From Bog-473 sp963783965 (GTDB lineage Bacteria; Actinomycetota; Acidimicrobiia; Acidimicrobiales; RAAP-2): a stretch of DNA of 64,000 nucleotides. Below the pieces are notes generated by a model that was not told the origin of the DNA, ran no database searches, and saw only the letters and a program-made list of their open reading frames with translations. Shown piece after piece: positions 25,072 to 33,902 of this stretch. The position numbers and the translations under genes are program-made. The DNA is taken from contig CAWAPQ010000004.1 in the NCBI GenBank assembly GCA_963783965.1, forward strand, positions 62,001 through 126,000. The letters run 5' to 3'. Numbering within the stretch: the first letter of the stretch is position 1; each line of letters starts with the position of its first letter.

Positions 25072-25485
25072 CTAGACCGACTCGTCCGACAACAGCTCCC
25101 TTTTCAGCGTTTGCACTCGACGATCGATCTCCTCAACGATTGGCCGGACACGCTCGACCGGTAACCCCGCCGGGTCCTCGAGATCCCAGTCAACGTAACG
25201 TTTTCCCGGGTAGATCGGACAGGCTTCGCCACAGCCCATTGTGATGATGAGGTCGGCGTCCAACGCCGTACCGCCGATGAGTGGCTTGGGGAACTCCTTA
25301 TCGGGATCGAGACCTCGCTCGCGGAGGATCGCCACGACAGACGGGTTCAGCTCGTTCGCGGGTTCCGAACCGGCTGATCGCACATCGATGCGCCCGGCTG
25401 CGTAGTGGTCGAGCAGGACCCGAGCCGCCACGCTGCGCCCGGCATTGTGCGTGCACAGGAAGAGAACGACCGGGACGTCACTCAT
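25072..25485 (-). CDS. arsC: Arsenate reductase, low-molecular-weight phosphatase type
   Basis: A 137-residue protein. The ATG at 25485 lies behind AAGGAGTCC. The active loop CTHNAGRS near the N-terminus is the C-x5-R-S phosphate/arsenate-binding loop, and MGCGEACPIYPGKRYVDWDLEDPAG carries the additional cysteines and the aspartate of the family. In actinobacteria this type reduces arsenate with mycothiol/mycoredoxin or thioredoxin. It overlaps the aquaporin gene by 8 nt (ATGAGTGA) and is the last gene of the arsI-aqpS-arsC operon. Confidence 0.92.
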   Translation of the reverse strand: MSDVPVVLFLCTHNAGRSVAARVLLDHYAAGRIDVRSAGSEPANELNPSVVAILRERGLDPDKEFPKPLIGGTALDADLIITMGCGEACPIYPGKRYVDWDLEDPAGLPVERVRPIVEEIDRRVQTLKRELLSDESV

Positions 25486-26278
25486 GAGGACTCCTTGCGA
25501 TTGCGGAGTCAAGGGCATCGGTCCCAGTTCGGTGCGGAACGACCACGTCCGACGCCTGACCGGGTGTCATCCTGGGATAGAGGACGCGTATGACGACAAA
25601 GGCCAGCAGACCTCCGACGATCTGCGCGGAGATGAAGTCCGGCGCCGACGACGGAGCGATGCCGGCAAACGTGTTCGAGAACATGCGGCCGACCGTGATG
25701 GCGGGGTTTGCGAAGCTGGTCGAGCTCGTGAAGAAGTAGGCGGCGCCGATATAGGCCCCGACAGCTGCAGGGGCGAGATGGGACTTGCCCGAACGGGCCA
25801 GGGCAAAGACCGTCAAGATCAGGCCGACTGTGGCCACGACCTCTGAGATCCAGTGTGCCCCGGAAGCCCGGTGCGTGGTCGAGATCGAGACCGCAGCCGT
25901 TGAGAACATGACGTTGGCCACGATCGCCCCGCCAACGCACCCGAGGGTCTGGATCGGCAGATACGCCGCTGCCTCTCGCCACCTGAGTCCCCCGAAGGCG
26001 GCATCGACGAAGGAGACGATCGGATTGAAGTGGCCCCCCGAGATGGGCCCGAACATCAGGATGATGGCAAAGAGCCCGGCCGCGGTGGCAGCCGCGTTCT
26101 CGAAGAGTTGGAGCCCGATCGTCCCCGGGGACAGGTTCTGGGCCGCGATGCCCGATCCGATCACGACGGCGGCAAGGAAGGCGCTCCCCAGGAACTCGGC
26201 GATCAGCCGTCGCCACAGGACAATGGTGCTCGAGCGTCGCTCGGTCGATTGACGTCGTGTCTCAACAGCAGGCTGCAT
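25478..26278 (-). CDS. Aquaporin/MIP-family channel, probable arsenite (metalloid) channel
   Basis: A 266-residue membrane protein starting at ATG 26278, inside the end of arsI. Six helices are interrupted by the two half-helix loops typical of aquaporins: GGHFNPIVSF (NPI in place of NPA) and SFANPAITVGRMFSN. Linkage to arsC and arsI points to the AqpS role, in which arsenite made by ArsC leaves down its gradient. The first NPI box is a known variation in this group. There is no ArsB or Acr3 pump nearby, in line with channel-mediated efflux. The start has weak ribosome-binding support. Confidence 0.87.
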   Translation of the reverse strand: MQPAVETRRQSTERRSSTIVLWRRLIAEFLGSAFLAAVVIGSGIAAQNLSPGTIGLQLFENAAATAAGLFAIILMFGPISGGHFNPIVSFVDAAFGGLRWREAAAYLPIQTLGCVGGAIVANVMFSTAAVSISTTHRASGAHWISEVVATVGLILTVFALARSGKSHLAPAAVGAYIGAAYFFTSSTSFANPAITVGRMFSNTFAGIAPSSAPDFISAQIVGGLLAFVVIRVLYPRMTPGQASDVVVPHRTGTDALDSAIARSPHE

Positions 26279-26747
26279 CGGCCTGTCCTGTGCCCATCGA
26301 AACGGGAGCGTTCTGTGCTTCCTCAGAGACGCAACACCAGTGATCACCGGCGATGCCGCTCTCTGCCGGGGCGTCGGAGAGGACCGCGTAGACCTCCCAG
26401 GGCGCACCGTCGGGGTCGCGTACCCAGACTTTGTCCTGGACGGCGTAGCAACAATTGCTCCCGTTCTCCACCTTTGTGGCAATACCGGCGTCGCTCAGGA
26501 GACCGGTGGCCGCTGCGACCTCGTCAGGAGTCCGGACCTCAATGCCAAGATGATTGAGTGCGCCCGCGATCCCGTTGGCTCGCTGGGAGCCGTTCTCCAT
26601 CAGTACCAGCTTGAGCGGTGGATCGGAGATGGCGAAGTTGGCATACCCCGGCTGGCGTTTGGTCGGTCCGATCCCGAACAGTTTGGAATAGAAGGCAACG
26701 GCTTCTTCGATGTCGCTGACGTTCAAGGCGAGTTGGACCCGTGACAT
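26262..26747 (-). CDS. arsI: ArsI/CadI-type VOC metalloenzyme (organoarsenical C-As lyase family)
   Basis: A 161-residue protein. The ATG at 26747 lies behind GAGGAGG. MSRVQLALNVSDIEEAVAFYSKLFG and GYANFAISDPPLKLVL are typical of ArsI/CadI proteins, and GALNHLGIEV carries a metal-binding His. The vicinal cysteines in SNCCYAVQDKVWV match the pair that binds trivalent organoarsenicals in ArsI. The tail also has Cys pairs (HWCC and a terminal CC), which may bind metal. Known ArsI enzymes cleave the carbon-arsenic bond of methylarsenite. It is the first gene of the minus-strand ars operon, divergent from arsR. Confidence 0.88.
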   Translation of the reverse strand: MSRVQLALNVSDIEEAVAFYSKLFGIGPTKRQPGYANFAISDPPLKLVLMENGSQRANGIAGALNHLGIEVRTPDEVAAATGLLSDAGIATKVENGSNCCYAVQDKVWVRDPDGAPWEVYAVLSDAPAESGIAGDHWCCVSEEAQNAPVSMGTGQADAACC

Positions 26748-26762
26748 TGCTGCCTCCTCTAT

Positions 26763-26814
26763 CATCGACACGTATCGATGCATGGAGTTTCCTCGATACA
26801 TTGATGGTTGTCAA
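26763..26814. promoter_or_regulatory. arsR-arsI divergent operator-promoter region
   Basis: CATCGA-CACGTA-TCGATG (26763-26780) is a perfect dyad. A second, imperfect dyad pairs ATCGATGCAT (26774-26783) with ATACATTGAT (26796-26805), 8 of 10 matching. On the minus strand TTGACA lies at 26809-26814 with GAAACT 17 nt further on, a plausible promoter for arsI. ArsR would bind here and shut off both directions until arsenite or antimonite is bound. Confidence 0.5.
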
Positions 26815-26825
26815 TGGGAGGTCGG

Positions 26826-27176
26826 ATGGCAAAACGCGGACCACTGCTCGAACTCGAGGTCACGACTGAGTGCTGTCCGTCCGTGCTGACGGCACCGCTG
26901 GAGGCCGAGGACGCCGCCGAGCTGGCCACGGCGTTCAGCGCGCTCGCCGACCCCGTGCGTCTGCAGGTACTCAGCATCCTCGCAGCGGCTGAGGCAGGGG
27001 AGGTCTGCGTCTGCGACTTCGTCGAGCCGTTGGGCAAGAGCCAGCCGACGGTGTCGCACCATCTCAGGGTCTTGAGCGACGCAGGCCTCGTGCACGGGGA
27101 ACGCCGGAGCAAGTGGGTGTACTACTCGCTCGATCGCGCTCGCCTGGCCGCTCTGCGGGGAGCTCTCGACTCCTGA
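26826..27176 (+). CDS. arsR: ArsR family metalloregulator
   Basis: A 116-residue winged-helix repressor. The ATG at 26826 follows GGGAGGT closely; earlier starts are possible. Cysteines sit in an N-terminal ECCP and in EVCVCDFVEPLG, the arsenite/cadmium-sensing region at the start of the recognition module. KSQPTVSHHLRVLSDAGLVHGERRSKWVYYSLD forms the DNA-binding helix and wing. The combination of an N-terminal CC and a CVC fits the actinobacterial type of ArsR. It is divergent from arsI and shares its operator. Confidence 0.93.
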   Translation: MAKRGPLLELEVTTECCPSVLTAPLEAEDAAELATAFSALADPVRLQVLSILAAAEAGEVCVCDFVEPLGKSQPTVSHHLRVLSDAGLVHGERRSKWVYYSLDRARLAALRGALDS

Positions 27177-27215
27177 GCGGAGTCGAGCTTCACCGCTGAT
27201 CACTTTCGGCGACCA

Positions 27216-28382
27216 ATGCCAGAGCCTGCGGAGCACCGCGTGCCGCTCGCCACCATTGTGCGCGAGTGGAGCCGCATCGGGATCATCGGATTCGGCGGAC
27301 CACCCACCCATATCGCGCTGCTTCGCACGCTCTGCGTCGAGAAGCGGGGCTGGCTGAGCCCACATGAGTTCGAGGACGGCATTTCGGCGACCAACCTGCT
27401 TCCTGGCCCGGCGTCGACCCAACTGGCGATCCTGTGCGCCTGGCGACTGCGCGGGCGACTGGGCGCCGCCATCGGCGGTCTCTGCTTCATCGTCCCCGGG
27501 CTCGTCATCATCTTGGCCCTTTCCGTGATCTTCTTAGCGGCGAATCCCCCCTTGTGGATCCAGGGAGCCGCCGCCGGGGCCGGGGCCGCGGTGCCGGCCG
27601 TGGCACTGAACGCCGCCATCGGACTCATGCCCACCAGCTGGCAGCGGGCGGGGCAGCGACGGTCCGGGAAGGTCCGCTGGCTCTGCTACTTCGTCGCCGG
27701 TGCCGCCTCTGCAGCAACGATCGGCCCTTTCCTGGTGCTCGTCCTGTTCGCGTGCGGCTTCATCGAGATCGCCATGCGGGGCGGCTTTTCCAACGTCTCG
27801 CGCGGGACCGGCTTCTTCTTACTCCCGGCGGGCGCCATGCCTGTGGTGTCCGGAGGAGCGGCGGCCCTGTCTTGGGTCGCTTTCAAGGTCGGAGCGCTCT
27901 CCTACGGCGGCGGGTTCGTGATCATTCCGCTCATGCAGCATGACGCGGTTGTGACCTATCACTGGATGACCGGGACCCAGTTCCTCAATGCCGTCGCACT
28001 CGGCCAGGTCACACCGGGGCCTGTCGTCCAAACGGTCGCAGTCGTGGGCTACGCCGCCGGAGGGCTGGGCGGTGGTCTGTTGGCCGCTTTCGTCGCCTTC
28101 GCACCCTCATTCTTCTTCATCATCGCCGGGGCACCACACTTTGACCGGCTCCGCGCCGATAGGCGGATCCAGTCCTTCCTCACTGGCGCGGGTGCCGCAG
28201 TCATTGGGGCAATCGCCGGCTCCGCAATTCCACTCGGGCGGGAACTTGCCCACCTTTGGCAGCTCGGCGTCCTGGGTCTGGCTGCCGTCTGGCTCCTTTC
28301 GTTGAGGCGAGGTGTCGTTCCTGCCCTTCTCGCGACGGGTGTGCTGGGAGTCATCGCCGTGGCGGCGGGTGCGCCTCCCTGA
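27216..28382 (+). CDS. chrA: Chromate transporter ChrA (two CHR domains)
   Basis: A 388-residue protein with about ten helices in two homologous halves. The first half has IGFGGPPTHIALLR and NLLPGPASTQLA, the second has GALSYGGGFVIIPLMQ and LGQVTPGPVVQTVAVVGY. Both are CHR-domain signatures of long-chain chromate/sulfate antiporters that expel chromate. It starts 39 nt after arsR, so it may share the ars control region. Chromate specificity is inferred from the family. Confidence 0.93.
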   Translation: MPEPAEHRVPLATIVREWSRIGIIGFGGPPTHIALLRTLCVEKRGWLSPHEFEDGISATNLLPGPASTQLAILCAWRLRGRLGAAIGGLCFIVPGLVIILALSVIFLAANPPLWIQGAAAGAGAAVPAVALNAAIGLMPTSWQRAGQRRSGKVRWLCYFVAGAASAATIGPFLVLVLFACGFIEIAMRGGFSNVSRGTGFFLLPAGAMPVVSGGAAALSWVAFKVGALSYGGGFVIIPLMQHDAVVTYHWMTGTQFLNAVALGQVTPGPVVQTVAVVGYAAGGLGGGLLAAFVAFAPSFFFIIAGAPHFDRLRADRRIQSFLTGAGAAVIGAIAGSAIPLGRELAHLWQLGVLGLAAVWLLSLRRGVVPALLATGVLGVIAVAAGAPP

Positions 28383-28450
28383 TCACAACGGTCGCGGGAC
28401 GACCCGCACATCATGGAGCCAACCTGATCGGGACTGAGGTTTGTGGTTGT

Positions 28451-29455
28451 CTACACGCTTGCCGCGGCACGGACCATCTGGCGCAACGACTTCGTCGTCG
28501 CCAGCACCGCGCTCGGCTCGTAACCACAGTGAGCCATGCAATTGGCGCACCGAGAATCGCGGCCGCGTCCGTAGCTGTCCCAGTCGGTGGTCTCGATCAA
28601 CTCCTGATAGGTCTCCGTGTAGCCGTCGGCCATCAGGTAGCAAGGCCGTTGCCAGCCGAACACCGAGTAGCTCGGGATACCCCAGGGCGTGCACTGATAC
28701 TCGACCTTCCCCTCCAAGAAATCAAGGAACAGCGGGCTGTGGTTCAGTCGCCAGTGCTTGCGACGGCCGTCCGCAAACGCATCGGCGAACAGCTTGTGGG
28801 AGGCCCTGGTGTTCAGGAAGTGGACCTGATCAGGAGCCTTCTCGTACGCGTAACCAGGAGAAATCATCATTTGATCGACCTGCAGATCATCGTTGAGGTA
28901 ATCGAGCACCTCACGAACGGTTTCGGGAGAGTCGGTGGTGAAGAAGGTGGTGTTCGTCGTGACCTTGAACCCACGAGCCTGAGCCGCCTTGATGGCCACG
29001 ACGGCCTTGTCGAACGTCCCGTCGCGACTCACGGACGCGTCGTGGCGCTCCTTGAGCCCGTCGATGTGGACAACCCAGCTGAAGCGAGAGTGAGGCTCGA
29101 AACGGTCGAGCTTGCGTTCGAGGAGCAATCCATTCGTACACAGGTAGACGAAGCGGCCACGGTCAAGGAGCGCCTTGGTCATTTTGTCGATCTCGGGGTG
29201 CAGCAGCGGCTCGCCACCGGCAATCGAGACCATGGGGGCGCGGGACTCCTCAATTGCAGCCACCGCCTGCTCGACACTCACCCTTTGGCGCAGGACCTCC
29301 GTCGGGTGCTGAATCTTTCCGCACCCGTTGCACGCGAGGTTGCAGGCGAAGAGCGGCTCCAACTCCACAATGAGAGGGAACTTCTCGCGCCCAGCCAGCT
29401 TCTGACGAGCCATGTACGCGCCGACCTTGACGCTCTGGCGCAGTGGGACTCCCAT
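28451..29455 (-). CDS. hpnH: Adenosyl-hopene transferase HpnH (radical SAM)
   Basis: A 334-residue radical-SAM enzyme. The cluster motif C-NLA-C-NG-C lies at about 38-45, followed by MVSIAGGEPLLHPEI, and a C-terminal Cys-rich segment (RCANCMAHCGYEPS) is typical of HpnH. It adds an adenosyl group to diploptene, the first step of extended hopanoid side chains. GGAGGT inside the end of the upstream gene serves its ATG, which starts next to that stop. It is the last gene of the hopanoid operon and ends convergently with chrA. Confidence 0.95.
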   Translation of the reverse strand: MGVPLRQSVKVGAYMARQKLAGREKFPLIVELEPLFACNLACNGCGKIQHPTEVLRQRVSVEQAVAAIEESRAPMVSIAGGEPLLHPEIDKMTKALLDRGRFVYLCTNGLLLERKLDRFEPHSRFSWVVHIDGLKERHDASVSRDGTFDKAVVAIKAAQARGFKVTTNTTFFTTDSPETVREVLDYLNDDLQVDQMMISPGYAYEKAPDQVHFLNTRASHKLFADAFADGRRKHWRLNHSPLFLDFLEGKVEYQCTPWGIPSYSVFGWQRPCYLMADGYTETYQELIETTDWDSYGRGRDSRCANCMAHCGYEPSAVLATTKSLRQMVRAAASV

Positions 29456-30961
29456 TTAGCGGACCTCCATAGGTAGGGGGAAGGTGACATTTTCGGTACG
29501 GGTGACACGGGCCTCGACCTCTGTCGCACCGAGTCCCCGCACTGCCTGCACGACCCGGTCCACCAGCTGGGGTGGTGAGGAGGCGGCCGCGGTGACGCCC
29601 ACGGTACGGACGGGTTGGAACCACTCCACCCGGAGCTGTGTCTCGTCGTCGATGAGGACGGCACGGCAGCCGGCCCGTTCGGACACCTCGACGAGCCGGG
29701 CGGCATTGGACGAGTTGGAGGAGCCGACCACCAGCACGAGGTCGCACTCGGGCGCTATGGCGACGATCGCATCCTGGCGGTTCTGGGTCGCATAGCAAAT
29801 GTCGGCGGCCCGTGGGCCCACGATGGCCGGGAAGCGCTCGGACAATTTGGACACGATGGCCGAGACGTCGCTCGGAGAGAGGGTGGTCTGGGTGAGGTAG
29901 GCCAACTTCTCTGGGTCACGCACCTCCAGCCGGTCCACGTCCTCGGGTTCAGCCACGATTGAGATGTCATCCGACTCGCCGAGGGTGCCCTCGGTCTCGT
30001 CGTGGCCAGGGTGGCCGATGAGCACCATTTGAAAACCGCGCTCGGCAAAGCGCATCACCTCGTGATGGACCTTGCTCACGAGAGGGCAGGTCGCGTCGAT
30101 GACCCGCAGTTGCCTCACGACTGCCTCAGCCCGGACGCCAGGGCTCACGCCGTGGGCCGACAGGACCGCGAGGGCACCTCGTGGAACTTCGTCGAGCTCC
30201 TGGACGAACACGGCGCCGCGCTGCTCGAGCCCTTCGACAACGTGGCGATTGTGGACGATCTGACGCCGGACGTAGACGGGCGCACCGTAGCGATCGAGAG
30301 CGCGTTCCACCGTGGCGATGGCCCGTTCCACCCCAGCACAGAACGACCTGGGCCCGGCCAAGAGGACGCGCCGATCGGCGATCGCCTGGCCCCACATCTC
30401 CAGCACCTGGCCCACTTGCCGTAACTGTCCAACTGCACCGGACCTTTCCGCGCGAGCGCCCCACCTGGGCCGCCCCGGGAGAGCGTCGTCCGCGACGACC
30501 CGCACCACCGCCGCCGGGATGCCCCATGGGGCATTGAGGAGCCACGCTGTGTGCTGGTCGACCGCCAAAGCCCCGGTCGCCGCCAAGCTGGCCCTCCGTT
30601 CGGCGATCTTGGCCCCACCGACGGTCGAGATCACAGGACCGAGCACGACCGGGGCGCCCCGCGCTGCGAGCTCAGAGGCGATCACCGCGGACGAATCGAG
30701 GACGGCCAGTGCGGACCCGTCCGCGGCGAGGACACTATCGGCGACGACAACCGTCCCCGGGACCACGTCGTCTCGCAGCCCGGAGGCCAGTCCGGCTACC
30801 GCGACGGCACCGTGTCGTCCCGCGACGGCCAGACCTCTTGCCGGAGATGTGGCCCGGGTCGGCCCGAGACCCGTTCGCACGACTTGCGCCACCGTTGCCC
30901 CAGCCGCGAGGGCTCTCTCCTCACGACGGGTGGGAACCAGGAGTAAGAGCTTGGAGTTCAC
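29456..30961 (-). CDS. Fused HpnG-like nucleoside phosphorylase and IspH (HMBPP reductase)
   Basis: One 501-residue frame from GTG 30961, which overlaps the cyclase stop (GTGA). Residues 1 to about 205 have the nucleoside-phosphorylase layout seen in HpnG (LLLLVPTRREERALAAG, VAVAGLASGLRDDVVPGTVVVAD, AVDQHTAWLL). HpnG removes adenine from adenosylhopane. Residues from about 215 are a full IspH: three cluster cysteines in SFCAGVERAI, DATCPLVSKVHHE and ICYATQNRQ, plus AHGVSPGV, GHPGHDETEGT and TQTTLS. IspH makes IPP/DMAPP by the MEP pathway. No stop or start separates the halves, so it is a true fusion unless the assembly is wrong. Confidence 0.9.
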   Translation of the reverse strand: MNSKLLLLVPTRREERALAAGATVAQVVRTGLGPTRATSPARGLAVAGRHGAVAVAGLASGLRDDVVPGTVVVADSVLAADGSALAVLDSSAVIASELAARGAPVVLGPVISTVGGAKIAERRASLAATGALAVDQHTAWLLNAPWGIPAAVVRVVADDALPGRPRWGARAERSGAVGQLRQVGQVLEMWGQAIADRRVLLAGPRSFCAGVERAIATVERALDRYGAPVYVRRQIVHNRHVVEGLEQRGAVFVQELDEVPRGALAVLSAHGVSPGVRAEAVVRQLRVIDATCPLVSKVHHEVMRFAERGFQMVLIGHPGHDETEGTLGESDDISIVAEPEDVDRLEVRDPEKLAYLTQTTLSPSDVSAIVSKLSERFPAIVGPRAADICYATQNRQDAIVAIAPECDLVLVVGSSNSSNAARLVEVSERAGCRAVLIDDETQLRVEWFQPVRTVGVTAAASSPPQLVDRVVQAVRGLGATEVEARVTRTENVTFPLPMEVR

Positions 30962-32862
30962 TCTGCCCGCACGTTTCGTCGATACCGGCCCAACGCCATC
31001 AACGGCCACACCAAGCGGTACAGGTGATAGTTGATGCTGAAGTCCCCGGGAAAGCCGGTACCCGTGAACCACGGCTCGTCCCAGGTGCCGTCGGGGGTTT
31101 GCGCGTCAAGCAACCAGGCCACCCCGCGCTCGGCCGTTCGCGACCGGTGCTCGCCGGCGGCCACGAGCGCCAGCAGCGCCCATGCCGTTTGCGATGCGGT
31201 GGACTGTCCCCTCCCGCGCCACGCGTCGTCGGTGTACGAGCGGATGTCCTCACCCCACCCGCCGTCCTCATTCTGGTGCTCGTCGAGCCAGGCGACGGCT
31301 CGACGGATGCGTGGGTCGCCGGCCGGCACGCCGGCGGCGATCAAGGCAGGAATCACGGCGCCGGTGCCGTACACGTAGTTCACACCCCAGCGACCGAACC
31401 AGGACCCATCGGGTTCCTGGTTCTCCCAAAGCCATGCGATGCCTCGATCCACGACCTCGGAGGGCACATCCGGCTCGTCGGCGAGCATCTCCACCATGTG
31501 GGCGGTGACGTCGGCGGAGGGTGGGTCGGTGACCTCGCCGAAGTCGCAGAAGGGCAGCTTCGCCACCAGGCGACTGTCGTTGTCGGCATCGAAAGCTCCC
31601 CAGCCACCAGACCTGCTCTGCAGAGCAACGGTCCACGCAACCGCACGCTGGCAGGCGGAAACGGCCGCAGCGCTCTTCGTCCGCCGGAGGGCCAGAACGA
31701 CCTCGGCGGTGTCGTCGATGTCGGGATACACGTCGTTCTCGAACTCGAAGGCCCAGCCGCCGGGACCCTGTCCCGGCCGCCGCACCGCCCAGTCTCCGGT
31801 GACCGTCACTTCTTGGCCCAGGAGCCACTGCATTGCGGACTCGAGCACCGGGGGGCCCCCGTCGACGTCGGAATCGGCGAGGGCAACAACGGCCAAGGCG
31901 GTGTCCCAGACCGGCGATTGGCACGCTTCGAGCCGCCTTCCCGCATCGTCCTCGATCGTGAAGGCATCGAGACCGGTGAGAGCCGAGCGGAAGATCGGGT
32001 GGTCGAGCGTGTAACCGAGCAGTTGAAGGGCAATGATGGAATAGACGGTCGGCGGCTGGATCCCGCCCCACAAGCCGTCCGCCTCCTGGCGCTGGACGAT
32101 CCAGCGCTCGGCCCGGGCCAGGGCGGCGCGCCGGAGGATGCGGCGAGGCGTGAACCACGCCGGTAGGCGTTCGTAGAGGTGGAGGAGTCGATCGAGTACT
32201 TCGAATCGCCTGGCGGTGCTCGTCCAGGAGGACGGCGGACGCTCCCGGCTTCCCACCGAGAGCTCTTGGAGGTGAAACGGCAGAGCCCGTGCCGGCCGAT
32301 GCGCCATGACGACCGTCAAAGCGACCACCGTTTGACGGGCCCAGCACGCGAAGTCGTAAATGTTGAGCGGCGCTCGGGCCGGCAGGAACATGATCTCGGG
32401 CGGCACCACCGGGAGGTCTTCCCAGTCCCACTCCCCGACAACCGCCAGCCAGATCCGCGTGAAGACCCGGGTGGCGGCCAGGCCGCCATGGTCGGCCACC
32501 CAGTCGGCGGCCCGGCGCATGTGCTCCTCTTCCGGTTCGTCGCCGGCCAGCCGCAACGCCACGTAGGCCTCGACGGTGGTGGACAGGTCCCCCGGTCCGC
32601 CGTAAAAGGTGGCCCAGGTGCCGTCGGCGCGCTGGTTGCGCCGGATCCATCGGGCCGAAGCGGCTGTCCGACGCGGGTCAAGGATGTCGAGGTAATGGCG
32701 TAGCAAGAGATCTTCCGCGTCCATCGTCACGTTCGTCTCGAGCTCGGCCTTCCACCAACCCTGCTCGTTCTGCAACGAGAGCAGGTGCTGGCGGGCGGCC
32801 TTGACCGCGCTCGCTGCATCCTCGTCAAGGCTTGCGGTTGACACCCATGCGTCGGCTGTCAT
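30958..32862 (-). CDS. shc: Squalene-hopene cyclase
   Basis: A 634-residue cyclase. The ATG at 32862 overlaps the prenyl-synthase stop (ATGA); upstream open frame is shadow. The catalytic acid motif DIDDTA (the DxDD of the family) lies in the middle, and several QW repeats are visible, including QNEQGWW, QRADGTW, QSRSGGWGAFD, QEPDGSW and QNEDGGWGE. The sequence GTGFPGDFSINYHLYR near the C-terminus is typical of bacterial SHC. It folds squalene into hopene/diplopterol at the membrane surface. The length matches the family. Confidence 0.96.
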   Translation of the reverse strand: MTADAWVSTASLDEDAASAVKAARQHLLSLQNEQGWWKAELETNVTMDAEDLLLRHYLDILDPRRTAASARWIRRNQRADGTWATFYGGPGDLSTTVEAYVALRLAGDEPEEEHMRRAADWVADHGGLAATRVFTRIWLAVVGEWDWEDLPVVPPEIMFLPARAPLNIYDFACWARQTVVALTVVMAHRPARALPFHLQELSVGSRERPPSSWTSTARRFEVLDRLLHLYERLPAWFTPRRILRRAALARAERWIVQRQEADGLWGGIQPPTVYSIIALQLLGYTLDHPIFRSALTGLDAFTIEDDAGRRLEACQSPVWDTALAVVALADSDVDGGPPVLESAMQWLLGQEVTVTGDWAVRRPGQGPGGWAFEFENDVYPDIDDTAEVVLALRRTKSAAAVSACQRAVAWTVALQSRSGGWGAFDADNDSRLVAKLPFCDFGEVTDPPSADVTAHMVEMLADEPDVPSEVVDRGIAWLWENQEPDGSWFGRWGVNYVYGTGAVIPALIAAGVPAGDPRIRRAVAWLDEHQNEDGGWGEDIRSYTDDAWRGRGQSTASQTAWALLALVAAGEHRSRTAERGVAWLLDAQTPDGTWDEPWFTGTGFPGDFSINYHLYRLVWPLMALGRYRRNVRAE

Positions 32863-33902
32863 GACTCCCGTTCGACCACGAAGACGGCCAACTCGGCCAG
32901 ATCGCTGCAAGGGCCGGACGACAGAGGTACTCGTTCCAACGCACCCAGCGCGGCGTCGAGGTTGGACTTCGCCTGCGCCGTCGTCCATTCTCTGCCGCCG
33001 CACGACTCCACCAGATATGTCGCACGCGCCACGTCATCGGGCTCCATCGGTGCCGCGGGCAGCCGCGCATCTGCAGGCCCGAAGATCAGAGACCTGAGTT
33101 CGTCGGCCTCGGCACCTTCGGCGGCCAGTGCGGAGACCAACGGCATGGACTTCTTGCGCTGGCGGATGTCCGATCCGGCCGGTTTGCCGGTCGTGGCCGG
33201 ATCCCCCCAAATGCCCAGCAGGTCGTCGATTGCCTGGAAGGCCAGACCCAGGTGACGTCCGTAGTCGCGCAGGGCCTCCACCGTCGCGCGAGGAGCACCA
33301 GCCAGGATCGCCCCGATGGATGAAGCACAGCCGAGGAGTGCGCCTGTCTTGGCAGTCGACATGGCCATGCACTGGTCCACACTGACGTCTTGGCGCGTCT
33401 CGAAATCGATGTCGTGGGATTGACCGGCGATCATCTCGGCCGTCGCGTTGGCGAGCGCCGCGGACGCCGAGGCTCCGGTGAGCTCCGAGCCCTCGAGCAG
33501 CACCAGATGGGCCAGAACCTGAAGGGCGTCGCCGGCGATGATCGCCGGTGCGATGCCGAATACGGACCACACCGTCGGGCGGTGATGCCGTTCGGTGTCG
33601 ACATCGATGATGTCGTCATGGATGAGTGAGAAGTTGTGCACGAGCTCGACCGCGACGCCGGCCGGGATACCGACATCCGGATCGGCGTGTGCCGCCTGTG
33701 CTCCGAGGATGGCCAGTGTGGGCCGGATGCCCTTGCCTCCGGGCGCATCCTCGACTGCGTTGCCATCGGGATCGGTCCACCCCATGTGGTAAGTGGCGAT
33801 CGGACGAATGGTCGGTTCCAGTCCGTCGATGGCCGCTCGCATGGCCGGTTGGATGGCCTTACGGGAGCGGGTGAGAACGTCGTCGACGCGCGTGATGGTC
33901 AT
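32859..33902 (-). CDS. Polyprenyl (farnesyl-type) diphosphate synthase
   Basis: A 347-residue trans-prenyl synthase. The first Asp-rich motif is LIHDDIIDVD, the second FQAIDDLLGIWGD. GGKGIRPTLAILGA near residue 57 binds the pyrophosphate. Its place in the operon indicates that it supplies FPP for squalene synthesis. ATG 33902 overlaps the hpnE stop by one base (TGATG); a GTG one codon earlier is an alternative start. Confidence 0.94.
   Translation of the reverse strand: MTITRVDDVLTRSRKAIQPAMRAAIDGLEPTIRPIATYHMGWTDPDGNAVEDAPGGKGIRPTLAILGAQAAHADPDVGIPAGVAVELVHNFSLIHDDIIDVDTERHHRPTVWSVFGIAPAIIAGDALQVLAHLVLLEGSELTGASASAALANATAEMIAGQSHDIDFETRQDVSVDQCMAMSTAKTGALLGCASSIGAILAGAPRATVEALRDYGRHLGLAFQAIDDLLGIWGDPATTGKPAGSDIRQRKKSMPLVSALAAEGAEADELRSLIFGPADARLPAAPMEPDDVARATYLVESCGGREWTTAQAKSNLDAALGALERVPLSSGPCSDLAELAVFVVERES

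Noticed and set aside
28395..28415. A short GCGGG-ACGA-CCCGC hairpin between chrA and hpnH as a terminator
   Set aside because: The stem is only 5 bp with no T-run; in this GC-rich DNA it is expected by chance.
31268..32650. A 460-codon minus-strand frame within the cyclase gene
   Set aside because: It is a shifted reading of squalene-hopene cyclase; composition is Arg/Pro-rich and no domain is visible.
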